DNA of 36,955 nucleotides from JAYZDP01 sp036337765 (lineage in GTDB: Bacteria > Acidobacteriota > Thermoanaerobaculia > Multivoradales > Multivoraceae): assembly GCA_036337765.1 (NCBI GenBank), contig JAYZDP010000031.1, forward strand, positions 1 to 36,955. Reading direction: 5' to 3'. This document shows positions 17,174 through 26,176 of this stretch, in pieces (position 1 is the first letter of the stretch; every line of letters starts with the position of its first letter). The notes beneath the pieces were generated by a model. The model had not been told where the DNA came from. It was given only the letters and a program-made list of their open reading frames with translations, and ran no database searches. The position numbers were made by a program, and so were the translations under genes.

Positions 17174-19570
17174 GTGCTGCGGGATCTGCGCTACGGCCTT
17201 CGCACGCTGATCCGCCAGCCGACGTTTTCGTTGGTTGCCATCGCCACCCTGTCGTTGGGGATCGGTGCCAGCACCGCCATCTTCAGTCTGGTCAAGGCCG
17301 TCGTCCTCAACCAGCTGCCGTACTCGGAGCCCGAGAGTCTGGTGGTTCTCTGGGAGCAGAATCCGCAGGGGGAGAGGGGTCAGGTCTCGACGCCGACCTT
17401 TCTCGACTGGCAGAGGCAGTCGAGCAAGATCGATACGTTCGCGGCCTATCGGCACGTGCGCTACACGTTCACCGGTAGCGACGAGCCACTCGACATTCCC
17501 AGCCTTCGGGTGACCCCGGAGTTGTTCTCTGTCCTGGGTACCGATGCCTCGCGGGGACGTAGCTTCGTGGCGGAGGAGGCCATTACGGGCCAGGATCGGG
17601 TCGCCGTACTCAGCCAGGGCTTCTGGCGCCGTCACTACGACGGCGACCCGGCGATCGTGGGCCGGCAGATCGAGCTCGATGCCCGCGCGTACACCGTCGT
17701 CGGCGTCATGCCCGAGCGCTTCGACTTCCCACCGGGCTCGAACATCGGCCTTTGGACGGCGCTGAGCTTCGACCCCAACGATGCCCATGGGCGCTCACGC
17801 CGGAGCCGCGGGCTGAACGTCGTCGGACGGGTCGCCGGCGGTGCCTCGCTCGAGCAGGCTCGAGCCGAGATGCGATCGATCACCCAAGCGCTCGCCACCG
17901 AGCATCCCGACACCATGAAGGACTGGGGTGTCGTCGTGCAGCCGGCGCACGACGAGCTGGTCGAGAACGTGCGCCCCGCATTGATGCTGCTGATGGGGGC
18001 CGTCGGGTTTCTCCTGCTGATCGCCTGCGTCAACGTTGCCAACCTGCTCTTGGCACGCCTCTCGTCGCGGCGCCGCGAGATGGCGCTGCGTGGGGCGCTC
18101 GGCGCGGGACGGCTGCCACTCGCTCGCCAGGTCCTGGCGGAGAGCTTCGTTCTCGCCTTGCCTGGCGCCGCCGGCGGACTGCTCTTGACTCTCGCGGCCA
18201 TTCGCATCGCTCGCTCGCTCCCCATCGGCATCCTGCCACGACTCGAACAGGTGAGCGTCGACGGCGGTGTGCTCGTCTTCACCCTTGGGGTCTCGGTCGC
18301 CGTCTCGCTGGTATTCGGCTTCCTGCCCGCGCTGCAGGCATCGCAGCCGCAGCTGCGCAGCAGCCTCGCCGAGACCGCTGGCTCAGGAGGTCGCCCCGCG
18401 GCACAGCGTAGTTTGAGCGCTCTGATCGTCGTCGAGGTGGCACTCGCTCTCGTGCTGCTGTCCGCAGCCGGCATCGCGACCCGAAGCTTCAGCCGGCTGA
18501 TGGCGGTCGATCCGGGGTTTGTTCCCAATCACCTGCTCGCCGCCCAGATCTATCTGCCGCAGCCGCGATACCCGGAGCGCAAGGATCGCATTCGCTTCTT
18601 CGATGACGCCCTGGCGAGAGTGCGAGCCCTGCCCGGCGTGGTGTCGGCCGGCGCCGTGAGCGCGCTGCCGATGCACCCGGTGGGAATCGAGTTCGCGCTG
18701 CCCTTCTCGATCGAAGGCAAGGAGATCACCACCGAGGAGCCTAGGGTCGATCTGCGCGCCGCCACGCCCGGCTACTTCGAGACCCTGCGCATCGCGCTGC
18801 GCTCCGGCAGGCTCTTGGATGAGCGTGATCGTGAGGACGCGCCGCACACGATGCTCATCAACGAGACCCTGGCGCGACGCTACTTTTCGGACGAAGATCC
18901 GTTGGGAGGATTGATCATCACTCCCCACGGCCGCGGAGAGATCGTGGGAGTGGTCGCGGACGTCCGCCATCACGGCCTCGACAACGAGCCACGGCCGGAG
19001 ATCTACCTTCCCTTCGAGCAGCAGGTCTTTCCAGGCATGGCGATCGTGGCGCGCACCTCGCAGGATCCGGCCGCGCTCGCGACGACGCTGCGCAGCGAGA
19101 TCTGGGGTGTCGACAGCGACCAGCCCATCCACGATCTGAGCACCATGGATCAGGCGATCTCGCGCTGGGTCTTTCTTCCCCGCCTGAGTAGTCGACTCCT
19201 CGGAGCTTTCGCCGCGGCCGCGCTGCTGCTGGCGATGGTCGGGATCTTCGGCGTCATCTCCTACTCGGTGACGCAGCGACGCCCGGAGCTTGGAATGCGC
19301 AAGGCGCTGGGTGCCGCGTCTTCTGATCTGGTGCTCATGGTCATGCGAAGGAGCATGACTCTCGTGGCGGTGGGCATGGGCCTCGGCCTGCTCGGATCGA
19401 TCGCCGCCACGCGCCTGCTTTCGCGGCTCCTGTACGGCGTGGGTCCGTTCGAGCCAGCCGTCGTCGCCGGAGTCAGCGTGCTGCTTCTCGCAGTCGCGGC
19501 TCTGGCCAGCTTTCTCCCGGCCCGAAGGGCGGCCAAGGTCGACCCGATGCGGGCTCTTCGCGTCGAGTAG
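17174..19570 (+). CDS. Orphan ABC-type permease, ADOP family (MacB/FtsX fold)
   Basis: This 798-residue protein starts with GTG. The opening LRDLRYGLRTLIRQPTFSLVAIATLSLGIGASTAIFSL is the hallmark of acidobacterial duplicated orphan permeases. It contains two copies of the MacB/FtsX unit, each made of a periplasmic core and transmembrane helices: the first periplasmic domain at about 50-250, helices near 270-395 (LLMGAVGFLLLIACVNVANLLLARLSSRRREMALRGALGA), a second periplasmic domain at about 440-650, and a final helix block (GAFAAAALLLAMVGIFGVISYSVTQRRPELGMRKALGA) to the C-terminus. No ATPase gene adjoins it, as is usual for this group. Its transported substrate is unknown. It follows the secreted protein gene by 3 bp. 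Confidence 0.92.
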   Translation: MLRDLRYGLRTLIRQPTFSLVAIATLSLGIGASTAIFSLVKAVVLNQLPYSEPESLVVLWEQNPQGERGQVSTPTFLDWQRQSSKIDTFAAYRHVRYTFTGSDEPLDIPSLRVTPELFSVLGTDASRGRSFVAEEAITGQDRVAVLSQGFWRRHYDGDPAIVGRQIELDARAYTVVGVMPERFDFPPGSNIGLWTALSFDPNDAHGRSRRSRGLNVVGRVAGGASLEQARAEMRSITQALATEHPDTMKDWGVVVQPAHDELVENVRPALMLLMGAVGFLLLIACVNVANLLLARLSSRRREMALRGALGAGRLPLARQVLAESFVLALPGAAGGLLLTLAAIRIARSLPIGILPRLEQVSVDGGVLVFTLGVSVAVSLVFGFLPALQASQPQLRSSLAETAGSGGRPAAQRSLSALIVVEVALALVLLSAAGIATRSFSRLMAVDPGFVPNHLLAAQIYLPQPRYPERKDRIRFFDDALARVRALPGVVSAGAVSALPMHPVGIEFALPFSIEGKEITTEEPRVDLRAATPGYFETLRIALRSGRLLDERDREDAPHTMLINETLARRYFSDEDPLGGLIITPHGRGEIVGVVADVRHHGLDNEPRPEIYLPFEQQVFPGMAIVARTSQDPAALATTLRSEIWGVDSDQPIHDLSTMDQAISRWVFLPRLSSRLLGAFAAAALLLAMVGIFGVISYSVTQRRPELGMRKALGAASSDLVLMVMRRSMTLVAVGMGLGLLGSIAATRLLSRLLYGVGPFEPAVVAGVSVLLLAVAALASFLPARRAAKVDPMRALRVE

Positions 19571-19594
19571 CCTCCCTGAGAACTCGCCTCGCCG

Positions 19595-20710
19595 TCACCG
19601 TCGGCGATGATCCCGCTCCAGGCCCGCCTCCTTCGGATGGGGATAGGGATGGTAGACAGACGGCCCTTCGACCTCGACGTCGCACATCCTCTCCAGGCTC
19701 TCGCGGTAGATGGCCGCCAGCGCGTCCTCCGCTTCGTAGCTCGGGCCGGGTCTATCGTCTGAAGCCTCTGTCGTTCGGACCTGGTCGGCGTGCTCCACGA
19801 ACCAGTGGACGGTCGCGGGCAGAGCCTCGGAGACCGGCACTACGTCGCTGTAGCCGAGCTCGTGCTTGATCTTGCCGAGGTCCATGACCTGATGGTGGGA
19901 AGGACCCGAGAACGGCACCAGCGACGCCACCGGTGAGGCGACGACGTCCGGCAGGGGCACGATCTCCCACTCGTGACCCACGGTGTGCGCGATCGTCTCG
20001 ACCCACTGCCGTACGCTGAGAAGATCGTCGTCGCCGCAGTTGTAGATCTGGCCCGCAGCGATCTGGGGCGCATCGACACAGAGCAGAACCGCACGTGCGA
20101 CGTTCTCTACGTAGCCTCTCGTCAGCAGCGTCAACCCACCGTCGGGCAGAATGATCTGCTGGCGACCGTCGAGGATGCGACGCACGACCTGCCACACCGG
20201 CGAGGAGAACGGGTGGGGACCGTAGACCAGCGGATAACGCAGCAGAGTGGCTTGGTAGCAGCCGCGCTCGCCGTACTCCATCACCGCCCTCTCGGTCTGC
20301 GCGATCAAGTACCCGAATCGATTCTCATCCTCGCTCTCCACCCGAAGGGCGTCTTCGCGCACCGGCACGGGCAGGCCAGTCGGGAAGTTGGCCTCGGGCT
20401 CCAGCAGACCTCGGTACCCCGGCGTCCCCCCGACCGCGACCAGGCGTGGGGTTCTGTCTACCAATGCCTCGGCGACGTGGCGAAGTCGCCCGTAGGTCGC
20501 GACAGCAAGATCGAACGACCTCCCCTCGAGCGCCTCGACCAACGGCTCGAGAAAGTGGGGGTCGGTGTGGATGTGCTCCACCTCGGCGGAAATGGCATCG
20601 GACTCGTGGGTCCCCCGATGCAGAATCGACACCTCATAGCCACGTTCGAGCAGGCCACGCACGATGCTCGGCCCGCTGGGTCCCGTCCCGCCGATGACGA
20701 GTGCTCGCAT
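19595..20710 (-). CDS. NAD-dependent epimerase/dehydratase-like protein (extended SDR)
   Basis: This 371-residue Rossmann-fold protein has an NAD(P)-binding GGTGPSG at residues 7-13. The family segments VAVGGTPGYRG, LRYPLVYGPHPFSSPVWQVVRRIL, LTRGYVENVARAVLLCVD, GQIYNCGDDDLLSVRQWVETI and the C-terminal HHQVMDLGKIKHELGYSD resemble extended SDR enzymes acting on sugar nucleotides or similar compounds. The catalytic YxxxK pair appears altered: Y134 is present but position 138 is Gln (GYLIAQTE). The enzyme may therefore have reduced or different activity. The start was set at MRALVIGG; the frame opens 16 codons earlier. It is convergent with the ADOP permease and divergent from the O-methyltransferase gene. 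Substrate unknown. Confidence 0.8.
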   Translation of the reverse strand: MRALVIGGTGPSGPSIVRGLLERGYEVSILHRGTHESDAISAEVEHIHTDPHFLEPLVEALEGRSFDLAVATYGRLRHVAEALVDRTPRLVAVGGTPGYRGLLEPEANFPTGLPVPVREDALRVESEDENRFGYLIAQTERAVMEYGERGCYQATLLRYPLVYGPHPFSSPVWQVVRRILDGRQQIILPDGGLTLLTRGYVENVARAVLLCVDAPQIAAGQIYNCGDDDLLSVRQWVETIAHTVGHEWEIVPLPDVVASPVASLVPFSGPSHHQVMDLGKIKHELGYSDVVPVSEALPATVHWFVEHADQVRTTEASDDRPGPSYEAEDALAAIYRESLERMCDVEVEGPSVYHPYPHPKEAGLERDHRRR

Positions 20711-20796
20711 CGCTCGCCGGAAGCATAGGCGATCCCTGAGCCGTGCCGCCGCGATCACCTCCAGTAGACTCGCGCGACCTCCTGGAGATCTGAGCC

Positions 20797-21834
20797 TTGA
20801 CCGATCGCCTGCCTGACGACCCCACTAGTGACCTGAAGACGGAGCGCCTCAACGAGATGGCGTTCTCGTTCAAGCAGGCCGGTACCCTACTCGCGGCGAT
20901 CGACCTCGGGGTCTTCACTGCCATCTCCGAGGGCGCCGGGACTGTCGAGGCGATCGCCGCGAAGGTCAGCGTCGACCCCGAAGCGGTCGACCGTCTGCTG
21001 ATCGCGTGCAAGGCACTGGATCTCGTGCGCGAGGTCGATGGCTCCTATCGCAATCTGAGCGACGTCGAGCGCTACGCGGTTCGTGGCAGCCGCACTTACT
21101 TCGGCGACTACCTCGCCTATCAGGCGCGCTCGGAGTACGACCGCTTCAAGGATCTGACCTCCCACCTGAAGCCCGCCGAGGGACAAGAGCCCCCCAAACG
21201 CTATGCGGCCCTCATGGCAGACGCCGACGAGGCACGACGCTTCACCGTCGCGGGCTACAACGCCTCGCTGTCGCTGGGCCACAAGCTCGCCAAGACCTTC
21301 GACTTCTCGCGCTTCGATCGATGGCTCGACCTCGGCGGCGGCTCCGGCTGCTACTCGATCGCCGCCTGTGAGCGAAATCCGAGCCTGTGCACGGTAATCA
21401 TGGACTTTCCTAACGTCCTGGCCGTGACATGCGAGTTCGTGGCCAAGCACGGTCTCGAGCAGCGCATCGAAACCCACGCCGGGAACTTCTTCGAAGACGA
21501 TCTCCCCACCGGCTGCGATCTGGTCTCCTACGTCACACCGCTGCAGTCCTACATGCCCGACGAGGTGACCCGCGCGCTTCGGCGTGCACGCGAGACAGTC
21601 GCTCGTGGCGGCACGGTCCTCGTCCTCGACTACATGCTCGACGACGACAAGGCCGGGCCGCTGGATCCCGCCTTCACGAATCTGCAGGGAGTGCGTGAGG
21701 GCCACTTCACGGGCCGCGTCAACTCCGGCGCCGAGTTCCGCAGCTACATGCAAGCGGCAGGCCTGGTCGACATCGAAGTGCAGTGGTTCATGCGCCACCA
21801 GCTCGGGCTCGTGACCGGGCGAAATCCAGCCTGA
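20797..21834 (+). CDS. O-methyltransferase-like protein (ASMT/plant OMT fold), catalytic His replaced
   Basis: This 345-residue SAM-dependent methyltransferase has an N-terminal winged-helix dimerisation domain (about 25-110) and a C-terminal Rossmann domain with the SAM loop DLGGGSG at 178-184. It is followed by VIMDFPNVLAV and VLDYMLDDDKAGP, as in acetylserotonin-type O-methyltransferases. In that family a His in LHDWPDE acts as base; here the matching segment reads LQSYMPDE, so the base is replaced. It may methylate a nucleophile that needs no base, such as a thiol. The likely start is TTG at 20797, with GGAG about 10 bp before it; ATG at 20857 is the alternative. The next gene, a short GrdB-like protein, starts 18 bp after its stop. 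Confidence 0.85.
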   Translation: MTDRLPDDPTSDLKTERLNEMAFSFKQAGTLLAAIDLGVFTAISEGAGTVEAIAAKVSVDPEAVDRLLIACKALDLVREVDGSYRNLSDVERYAVRGSRTYFGDYLAYQARSEYDRFKDLTSHLKPAEGQEPPKRYAALMADADEARRFTVAGYNASLSLGHKLAKTFDFSRFDRWLDLGGGSGCYSIAACERNPSLCTVIMDFPNVLAVTCEFVAKHGLEQRIETHAGNFFEDDLPTGCDLVSYVTPLQSYMPDEVTRALRRARETVARGGTVLVLDYMLDDDKAGPLDPAFTNLQGVREGHFTGRVNSGAEFRSYMQAAGLVDIEVQWFMRHQLGLVTGRNPA

Positions 21835-21851
21835 CGAAGATGGAGATCCAT

Positions 21852-22661
21852 ATGCAGCGCCCCATCGACTACGTCCCGAGGCTCAACGAGAAGTACCAGT
21901 CGATGGGCTTTCCCGAGTATCGCTGGACGATCCACACCGAGGCCCCGCTGACTCGGCTTTCCAAGCCGCTGTCGGAGTGCACGGTGTCCCTCATCACGTC
22001 AGGCGGCGTCTCGCGAACAACCGCCGCGCCCTTTGATCCCGACGCCCGCAATGATCTGCGACTCGACGCCATCGCGAGCGACACGCCCGCCGATGACTTC
22101 CAGGTCCACGACAACTACTACGATCACGCCGACGCCACGCAGGACATCAACTGCATCTTTCCCATCGATCGCCTTCGCGAGCTCGAGGCGAGCGGGACGA
22201 TCGGGGCCGTTGCCGCGCGCCTGTGGAGCGGTTTCATGGGCCGCATCTATGTCCGCTCGACCGTGACCGACGAGGCCGCGCCCGCCTTCGTGCGCGAGCT
22301 CGAGGTCGACGATGTCGACATCCTAGTTCTGGTTCCCGCCTGTCCGCTGGACCACCAGACGGCCGGCCTGGTGTCACGCGTGGCAGAAGAGTCCGGCATC
22401 GCGACCGTCAACGTCTCCACCGGGCGCGACCTCACCAAGCAGGTCATGCCGCCACGGTCGGTGTTCGTCAACTTCCCGATGGGCAACTGCTTCGGCCGGC
22501 CCGGCGACGTCGCGCAGCAAACGCGGATTCTCCGTGACGCCCTGGATCTCACCGCCTCCGACTGCGCGCCCGCAACGCTCGTCGATCTGCCCTACGCGTG
22601 GGGCGAGACCTTCGAGGTCTTCTTTCGCGAGACGAGCCGCGAGTACCAGCTCGAGAAGTAG
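21852..22661 (+). CDS. Short glycine/sarcosine/betaine reductase B-like protein (GrdB family), non-selenocysteine
   Basis: This 269-residue protein follows the short branch of the GrdB/PrdB family: DDFQVHDNYYDHADATQDINCIFPIDRLREL at about 81-111, the LWSGFMGRIYV segment, DVDILVLVPACPLDHQTAGLV at 155-173, and PPRSVFVNFPMGNCFGRPGD at 200-219. In relatives the ACP segment holds a catalytic Cys or selenocysteine; here C164 is kept but the residue three further on is Asp (CPLD, D167). No in-frame TGA exists. The reaction is unknown for this short branch; a reductive or substrate-binding role is inferred. GGAG lies 6 bp before the ATG. It forms a two-gene operon with the methyltransferase and is convergent with the CoA-transferase gene. 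Confidence 0.8.
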   Translation: MQRPIDYVPRLNEKYQSMGFPEYRWTIHTEAPLTRLSKPLSECTVSLITSGGVSRTTAAPFDPDARNDLRLDAIASDTPADDFQVHDNYYDHADATQDINCIFPIDRLRELEASGTIGAVAARLWSGFMGRIYVRSTVTDEAAPAFVRELEVDDVDILVLVPACPLDHQTAGLVSRVAEESGIATVNVSTGRDLTKQVMPPRSVFVNFPMGNCFGRPGDVAQQTRILRDALDLTASDCAPATLVDLPYAWGETFEVFFRETSREYQLEK

Positions 22662-22684
22662 CAACGTTCCGGCTGGGAGCTAGA

Positions 22685-23821
22685 TCAGATCGTGCCGTTC
22701 TCGCGCAGGCGAGCAATGTCGGCTGCCTCGTAGCCCAGCTCGCCGAGTATCTCGTCGCAGTCCCGACCGGCACGGGGTGCCGACCTCGATGCTTCGTCGG
22801 CCCGACCCCAGATCGGCCGAAACGGCGATGTCACGATCGGCCGCGTGGCGCCGTCTTCGGTCACCACGTCTTCGACCAGCCCGCGGGCTCTCAGCTGCGC
22901 ATCGTCAAACGCGTCGCCCGGGCGGTGGACGCGACCGATCTCGACGCCCATCGGACGCAAGCGCTCGATCCAGTCCGCGGCGGGCGCGGTCTTGAACGCT
23001 TCGCGCAGGGCGGCGGCCACCGCCGTCCCAGACTCTCCGGTCGCAACGGCCTCGGCCAGCTCGGGCTGACCGATCTCGCGACAGAGGATGTCCATCGAAG
23101 CCGGTCGGATCGCGGCCAACGTGACATAGGCGCCGTCGGCGGTCTCGTAAATCGAGTACCACGGCGACGAGCTCGTCGGCTCCGCTGCGTCATCACCGGT
23201 GCTCTGTCCTAGGCCGTGGGACACCCCGAGCAGGGAGAAGGTACTGTCGAGCATCGCCAGATCCAGCCAACGTCCCTCTCCCGTGCGCTGGCGTTCGAGC
23301 AGCGCCATGGCGATGGCGACGGTCGCCGTCAGGCCTGAGACACCGTCGGCGACGAACGCCTCGGGTACCCGAGGCGCGGCCTCGACGCCAAACAGGGCAG
23401 ACAGCAGCCCGCTCAACCCGGCCAGGTTCAGGTCATAGGCGGGCAGCGAGCGGTCGGGCCCAGTCTGGCCGAATCCCGACAGACTGCAGCAGACGAGCTT
23501 CGGGTTGATCTTCGACAGGGTCGGCCAGTCGGCGCCAAGGCGCTCGGAAACGCCAGGCCGGTAGCTCTCGACCAGGACGTCGGCTGCCGCCACCAATCGA
23601 TGAAGCACGTCTTGGCCCGCCTCCTGGCGAAGGTCGAGGGTCAGCGAACGTTTGCCGCGATTCAGCACCCGATCTTCGTCGTCGAGTGGCGCTCCTCGGG
23701 CGCCCGGACGATCGACCCGCACGACGACCGCACCCGTCTGCGCGAGAAGAAACGTGGCGTACTTCCCCGGCGTCGGAGACCCGAGATCCACCACTGCCAC
23801 ATCGTCCAGAGGCATCGCCAT
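22685..23821 (-). CDS. CaiB/BaiF family CoA-transferase
   Basis: This 378-residue protein belongs to the class III CoA-transferase/racemase family. Visible motifs: VVDLGSPTPGKYATFLLAQTGAVVVRVDRPG at the N-terminus, NRGKRSLTLDLR, DVLVESYRPGV, LVCCSLSGFGQTGP, VADGVSGLTA with D159 as the likely catalytic Asp, and GRWLDLAMLDS. In the alpha-methylacyl-CoA racemase branch a His precedes the DINYL motif; here the matching segment reads PAYDLN, with Tyr in that position. This favours CoA transfer over racemisation, though the acyl substrate is unknown. It is divergent from the methyltransferase across 48 bp and lies between two small gene groups whose link to it is unclear. Confidence 0.85.
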   Translation of the reverse strand: MAMPLDDVAVVDLGSPTPGKYATFLLAQTGAVVVRVDRPGARGAPLDDEDRVLNRGKRSLTLDLRQEAGQDVLHRLVAAADVLVESYRPGVSERLGADWPTLSKINPKLVCCSLSGFGQTGPDRSLPAYDLNLAGLSGLLSALFGVEAAPRVPEAFVADGVSGLTATVAIAMALLERQRTGEGRWLDLAMLDSTFSLLGVSHGLGQSTGDDAAEPTSSSPWYSIYETADGAYVTLAAIRPASMDILCREIGQPELAEAVATGESGTAVAAALREAFKTAPAADWIERLRPMGVEIGRVHRPGDAFDDAQLRARGLVEDVVTEDGATRPIVTSPFRPIWGRADEASRSAPRAGRDCDEILGELGYEAADIARLRENGTI

Positions 23822-23869
23822 CTACGGACTTCCCTCCTCGTGGCAGGATACCGCCACCGTGAGGATCGG

Positions 23870-24661
23870 ATGACTCTCGACAGCTACTACCAGGACCACT
23901 GGATCGAGGTAGAGCCGGATCGCCTCGAGGCCTACGAGCAGATGTTCCAGTGGCGCGATGGGCTGGAGCCACTCATCGCACCCGCGAAGATCGTCGAGGG
24001 CCTGTCGGTGGTCGACTACGGGTGTGGCCCTGGACATCTCGCGATGGAGATTGCGCGCAGGGTCGGGAAGTCGGGGCAGGTCTGGGGCCTGGACATCAAC
24101 GAGGAGTTCATCGCCCGTACCCGAGCCCGCGCCCTGGATCAGGGGCTGGAAGCCAGAGTCAACACCGAGTTGATGGAGGGGGAGGAGCTGCCACTGGCGG
24201 ACGCGTCGGTCGACCGCGTCCTCTGCAAGAACGTTCTCGAGTACGTTCCCGACCCCGACGCGACCGTCCGCGAGTTCCGTCGGGTCCTGCATCCAGGAGG
24301 GCTGGCCCACGTCACCGACAGCGACTGGGGCTCCTTGATCGTAGAGCCCCTGGAGCCAGGGCGGGTGTCGGCGCTCATGGCGGCGGCAGCCGTTGCCTTC
24401 CGCACCCCCCTCATCGGCAGGCGTCTCTACGGCATCTTCCGTCGCGCGGGCTTCGAGGACGTCCGCGTTCGGGTCATGGCCAACGCCGACACGCAGGGCT
24501 CGCTGCGGCCCGTCATCGCGAACATGACGTCGTACGCACGCGCGTCCGGGCAACTGGACGAGCCGGACCTCCAGGCCTTTCTCGCGGACGTTGACGCCGC
24601 CATCGAGGAAGGGAGCTTTCTCGGCGTGCTGCCGCAGTTCCTGGTCACTGGCAGCGCCTGA
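23870..24661 (+). CDS. Class I SAM-dependent methyltransferase
   Basis: This 263-residue methyltransferase is of the UbiE/Methyltransf_11 type. The SAM loop VVDYGCGPG is at about 47-55, followed by GLDINEEF, EGEELPLADASVDRVLCKNVLEYV and EFRRVLHPGGLAHVTDSDW. The C-terminal part (about 175-263) is a mixed alpha/beta cap with no clear match. No signal peptide, so it is cytoplasmic. The substrate cannot be assigned. The start ATG has GAGG 6 bp upstream; the frame extends far upstream through the antisense side of the CoA-transferase gene and is not used. The stop is 228 bp before the helicase gene. Confidence 0.85.
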   Translation: MTLDSYYQDHWIEVEPDRLEAYEQMFQWRDGLEPLIAPAKIVEGLSVVDYGCGPGHLAMEIARRVGKSGQVWGLDINEEFIARTRARALDQGLEARVNTELMEGEELPLADASVDRVLCKNVLEYVPDPDATVREFRRVLHPGGLAHVTDSDWGSLIVEPLEPGRVSALMAAAAVAFRTPLIGRRLYGIFRRAGFEDVRVRVMANADTQGSLRPVIANMTSYARASGQLDEPDLQAFLADVDAAIEEGSFLGVLPQFLVTGSA

Positions 24662-24889
24662 GCGGACACCACGAAGAGGCCAGCAGAGCAGGATTGGCCT
24701 TCTTGTCAGAACTGCGCTATCGTTCGCCGCGAACAGGGTCCTTGACCCGTCGCGGCGCAACAGGACCTCCCTCTTTCGAGGTCACGCCGCCCACCCCTTC
24801 GCTCTCGCCCCAAGCTGTTGTTCGGGCCGGAACGCAAACACTGCGCGCGACATACGACTGCGTCGACGCAGGGAGATTCACTCAACCCA
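24662..24889 (+). other. Leader region upstream of the DEAD-box helicase
   Basis: This 228-bp stretch holds no gene in the plus frames that looks real. A TTGGCC...TATCGT pair near 24694-24724 could be a weak promoter, which would leave an mRNA leader of about 160 nt before the helicase. The leader has several GC-rich palindromic patches but no recognised riboswitch. GGGAG at 24871 is about 14 bp from the start codon, longer than usual for a ribosome site. Confidence 0.25.
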
Positions 24890-26116
24890 ATGTCCAGACC
24901 CAAGATTCCTACCTCGAGTGGCTTCGATCATTTCGCCCTCGATCCCCAGATCCTCCGCGGCGTACAGTCCGCTGGCTTTCAGGAACCCAGACCCATCCAG
25001 GTCGACACCATTCCACCGGCGCTCGCCGGTCGTGACGTCCTCGGCCTCGCCGAGACCGGTAGCGGCAAGACAGCCGCCTTCGCACTACCACTTCTTCACC
25101 GCTTCGTCCGCGAGCGGCGCAACGGGCCCAGGGCCTTGATCCTCGCGCCGACCCGCGAGCTGGCGACGCAGATCGGCGCAGAGATCCGCACACTCGCGCG
25201 CTTCACCCGAGTCCGGGTGGAGACCGTCTTCGGTGGCGTTTCTGTCCACCGCCAGATCCACGCACTGCGACAGCACCCTGAAATCGTTGTCGGATGCCCG
25301 GGTCGGGTGTTGGACCTCTACGGACAGCGCGCGCTGGTTCTGGCATCGGTGGAGACCCTGGTCATCGACGAGGCGGATCACATGTTCGACATGGGGTTCC
25401 TCCCGGACCTGCGCCGGATCCTGGCCGCGCTGCCTGCGCAACGACAGAACCTGCTGTTTTCAGCGACCATGCCCGCGCAGATCCGAACTCTCGCCAAGAC
25501 GCTCCTGGACGACCCACACGTCGTCGAGTTGGAGCGATCCGGCCCAGCCCCTACCATCGAGCATGCCCTTGTCCCTGTGCAAGAGGAACGAAAGCGCGAT
25601 CTGCTCGAGCACATCCTGAGCTCGGACGCCTGCGACTCGGCGATCGTCTTCACCCGTACCAAGCATCGCGCGCGACGGCTCGCACAGCAGCTCCACGCCG
25701 CGGGCCACATAGCGGTGGGCCTGCAAGGAAACATGTCGCAATCGGCAAGAGATCGCGCCATGGACGGGTTCCGGCGACGACGCTTCCACGTACTGGTAGC
25801 GACCGACATCGCCGCCCGAGGGATTGACGTGCCCGGTGTGTCACACGTCATCAACTTCGATGTGCCGTCGACGCCTGATGCCTACACCCACCGCATCGGT
25901 CGAACCGGCCGCGCCGGCCTCGCCGGCCGAGCGCTCACGTTTCTGACCGGCAGCGACCAGGCCTGGCTCCACGCGACCGAACGCAGGCTGGGCGCTCGGA
26001 TTCCACAACACTCGGTGAGAGGCTTCGAGATCGAGACCGGAGACACGACGCAACGACCCAGGCCCTCGGCCGGTCGTCGCCGACAACGACGCAGCCCTCG
26101 CCCGCGCGTGCGCTAG
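24890..26116 (+). CDS. DEAD-box ATP-dependent RNA helicase (RhlE-like)
   Basis: This 408-residue cytoplasmic helicase remodels RNA duplexes with ATP. The motifs are in order: F..PRPIQ (Q motif, about 29-37), AETGSGKT at 54-61 (Walker A), PTRELA, GG, CPGR (usually TPGR; here Cys in the first place), DEAD with the context VIDEADHMFDMGF, SAT, FTRTKHRARRL, ATDIAARGIDVPGVSHVINFD and HRIGRTGRAG. The C-terminus is a short basic tail (RPSAGRRRQRRSPRP), as in RhlE-type proteins that bind ribosomal RNA. The start is set at MSRPKI, since the preceding 24 codons have no ribosome site. It is convergent with the histidine kinase remnant. Confidence 0.93.
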   Translation: MSRPKIPTSSGFDHFALDPQILRGVQSAGFQEPRPIQVDTIPPALAGRDVLGLAETGSGKTAAFALPLLHRFVRERRNGPRALILAPTRELATQIGAEIRTLARFTRVRVETVFGGVSVHRQIHALRQHPEIVVGCPGRVLDLYGQRALVLASVETLVIDEADHMFDMGFLPDLRRILAALPAQRQNLLFSATMPAQIRTLAKTLLDDPHVVELERSGPAPTIEHALVPVQEERKRDLLEHILSSDACDSAIVFTRTKHRARRLAQQLHAAGHIAVGLQGNMSQSARDRAMDGFRRRRFHVLVATDIAARGIDVPGVSHVINFDVPSTPDAYTHRIGRTGRAGLAGRALTFLTGSDQAWLHATERRLGARIPQHSVRGFEIETGDTTQRPRPSAGRRRQRRSPRPRVR

Positions 26117-26176
26117 ATCGCAGCCACAGGTGCGGGTCTCGTCGTCTCGTGTAACTCACCACGTGGACGCAACGTC

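Noticed and set aside
21852..22661. Selenocysteine in the GrdB-like protein
   Set aside because: The frame has no internal TGA; the redox segment reads CPLD with ordinary codons.
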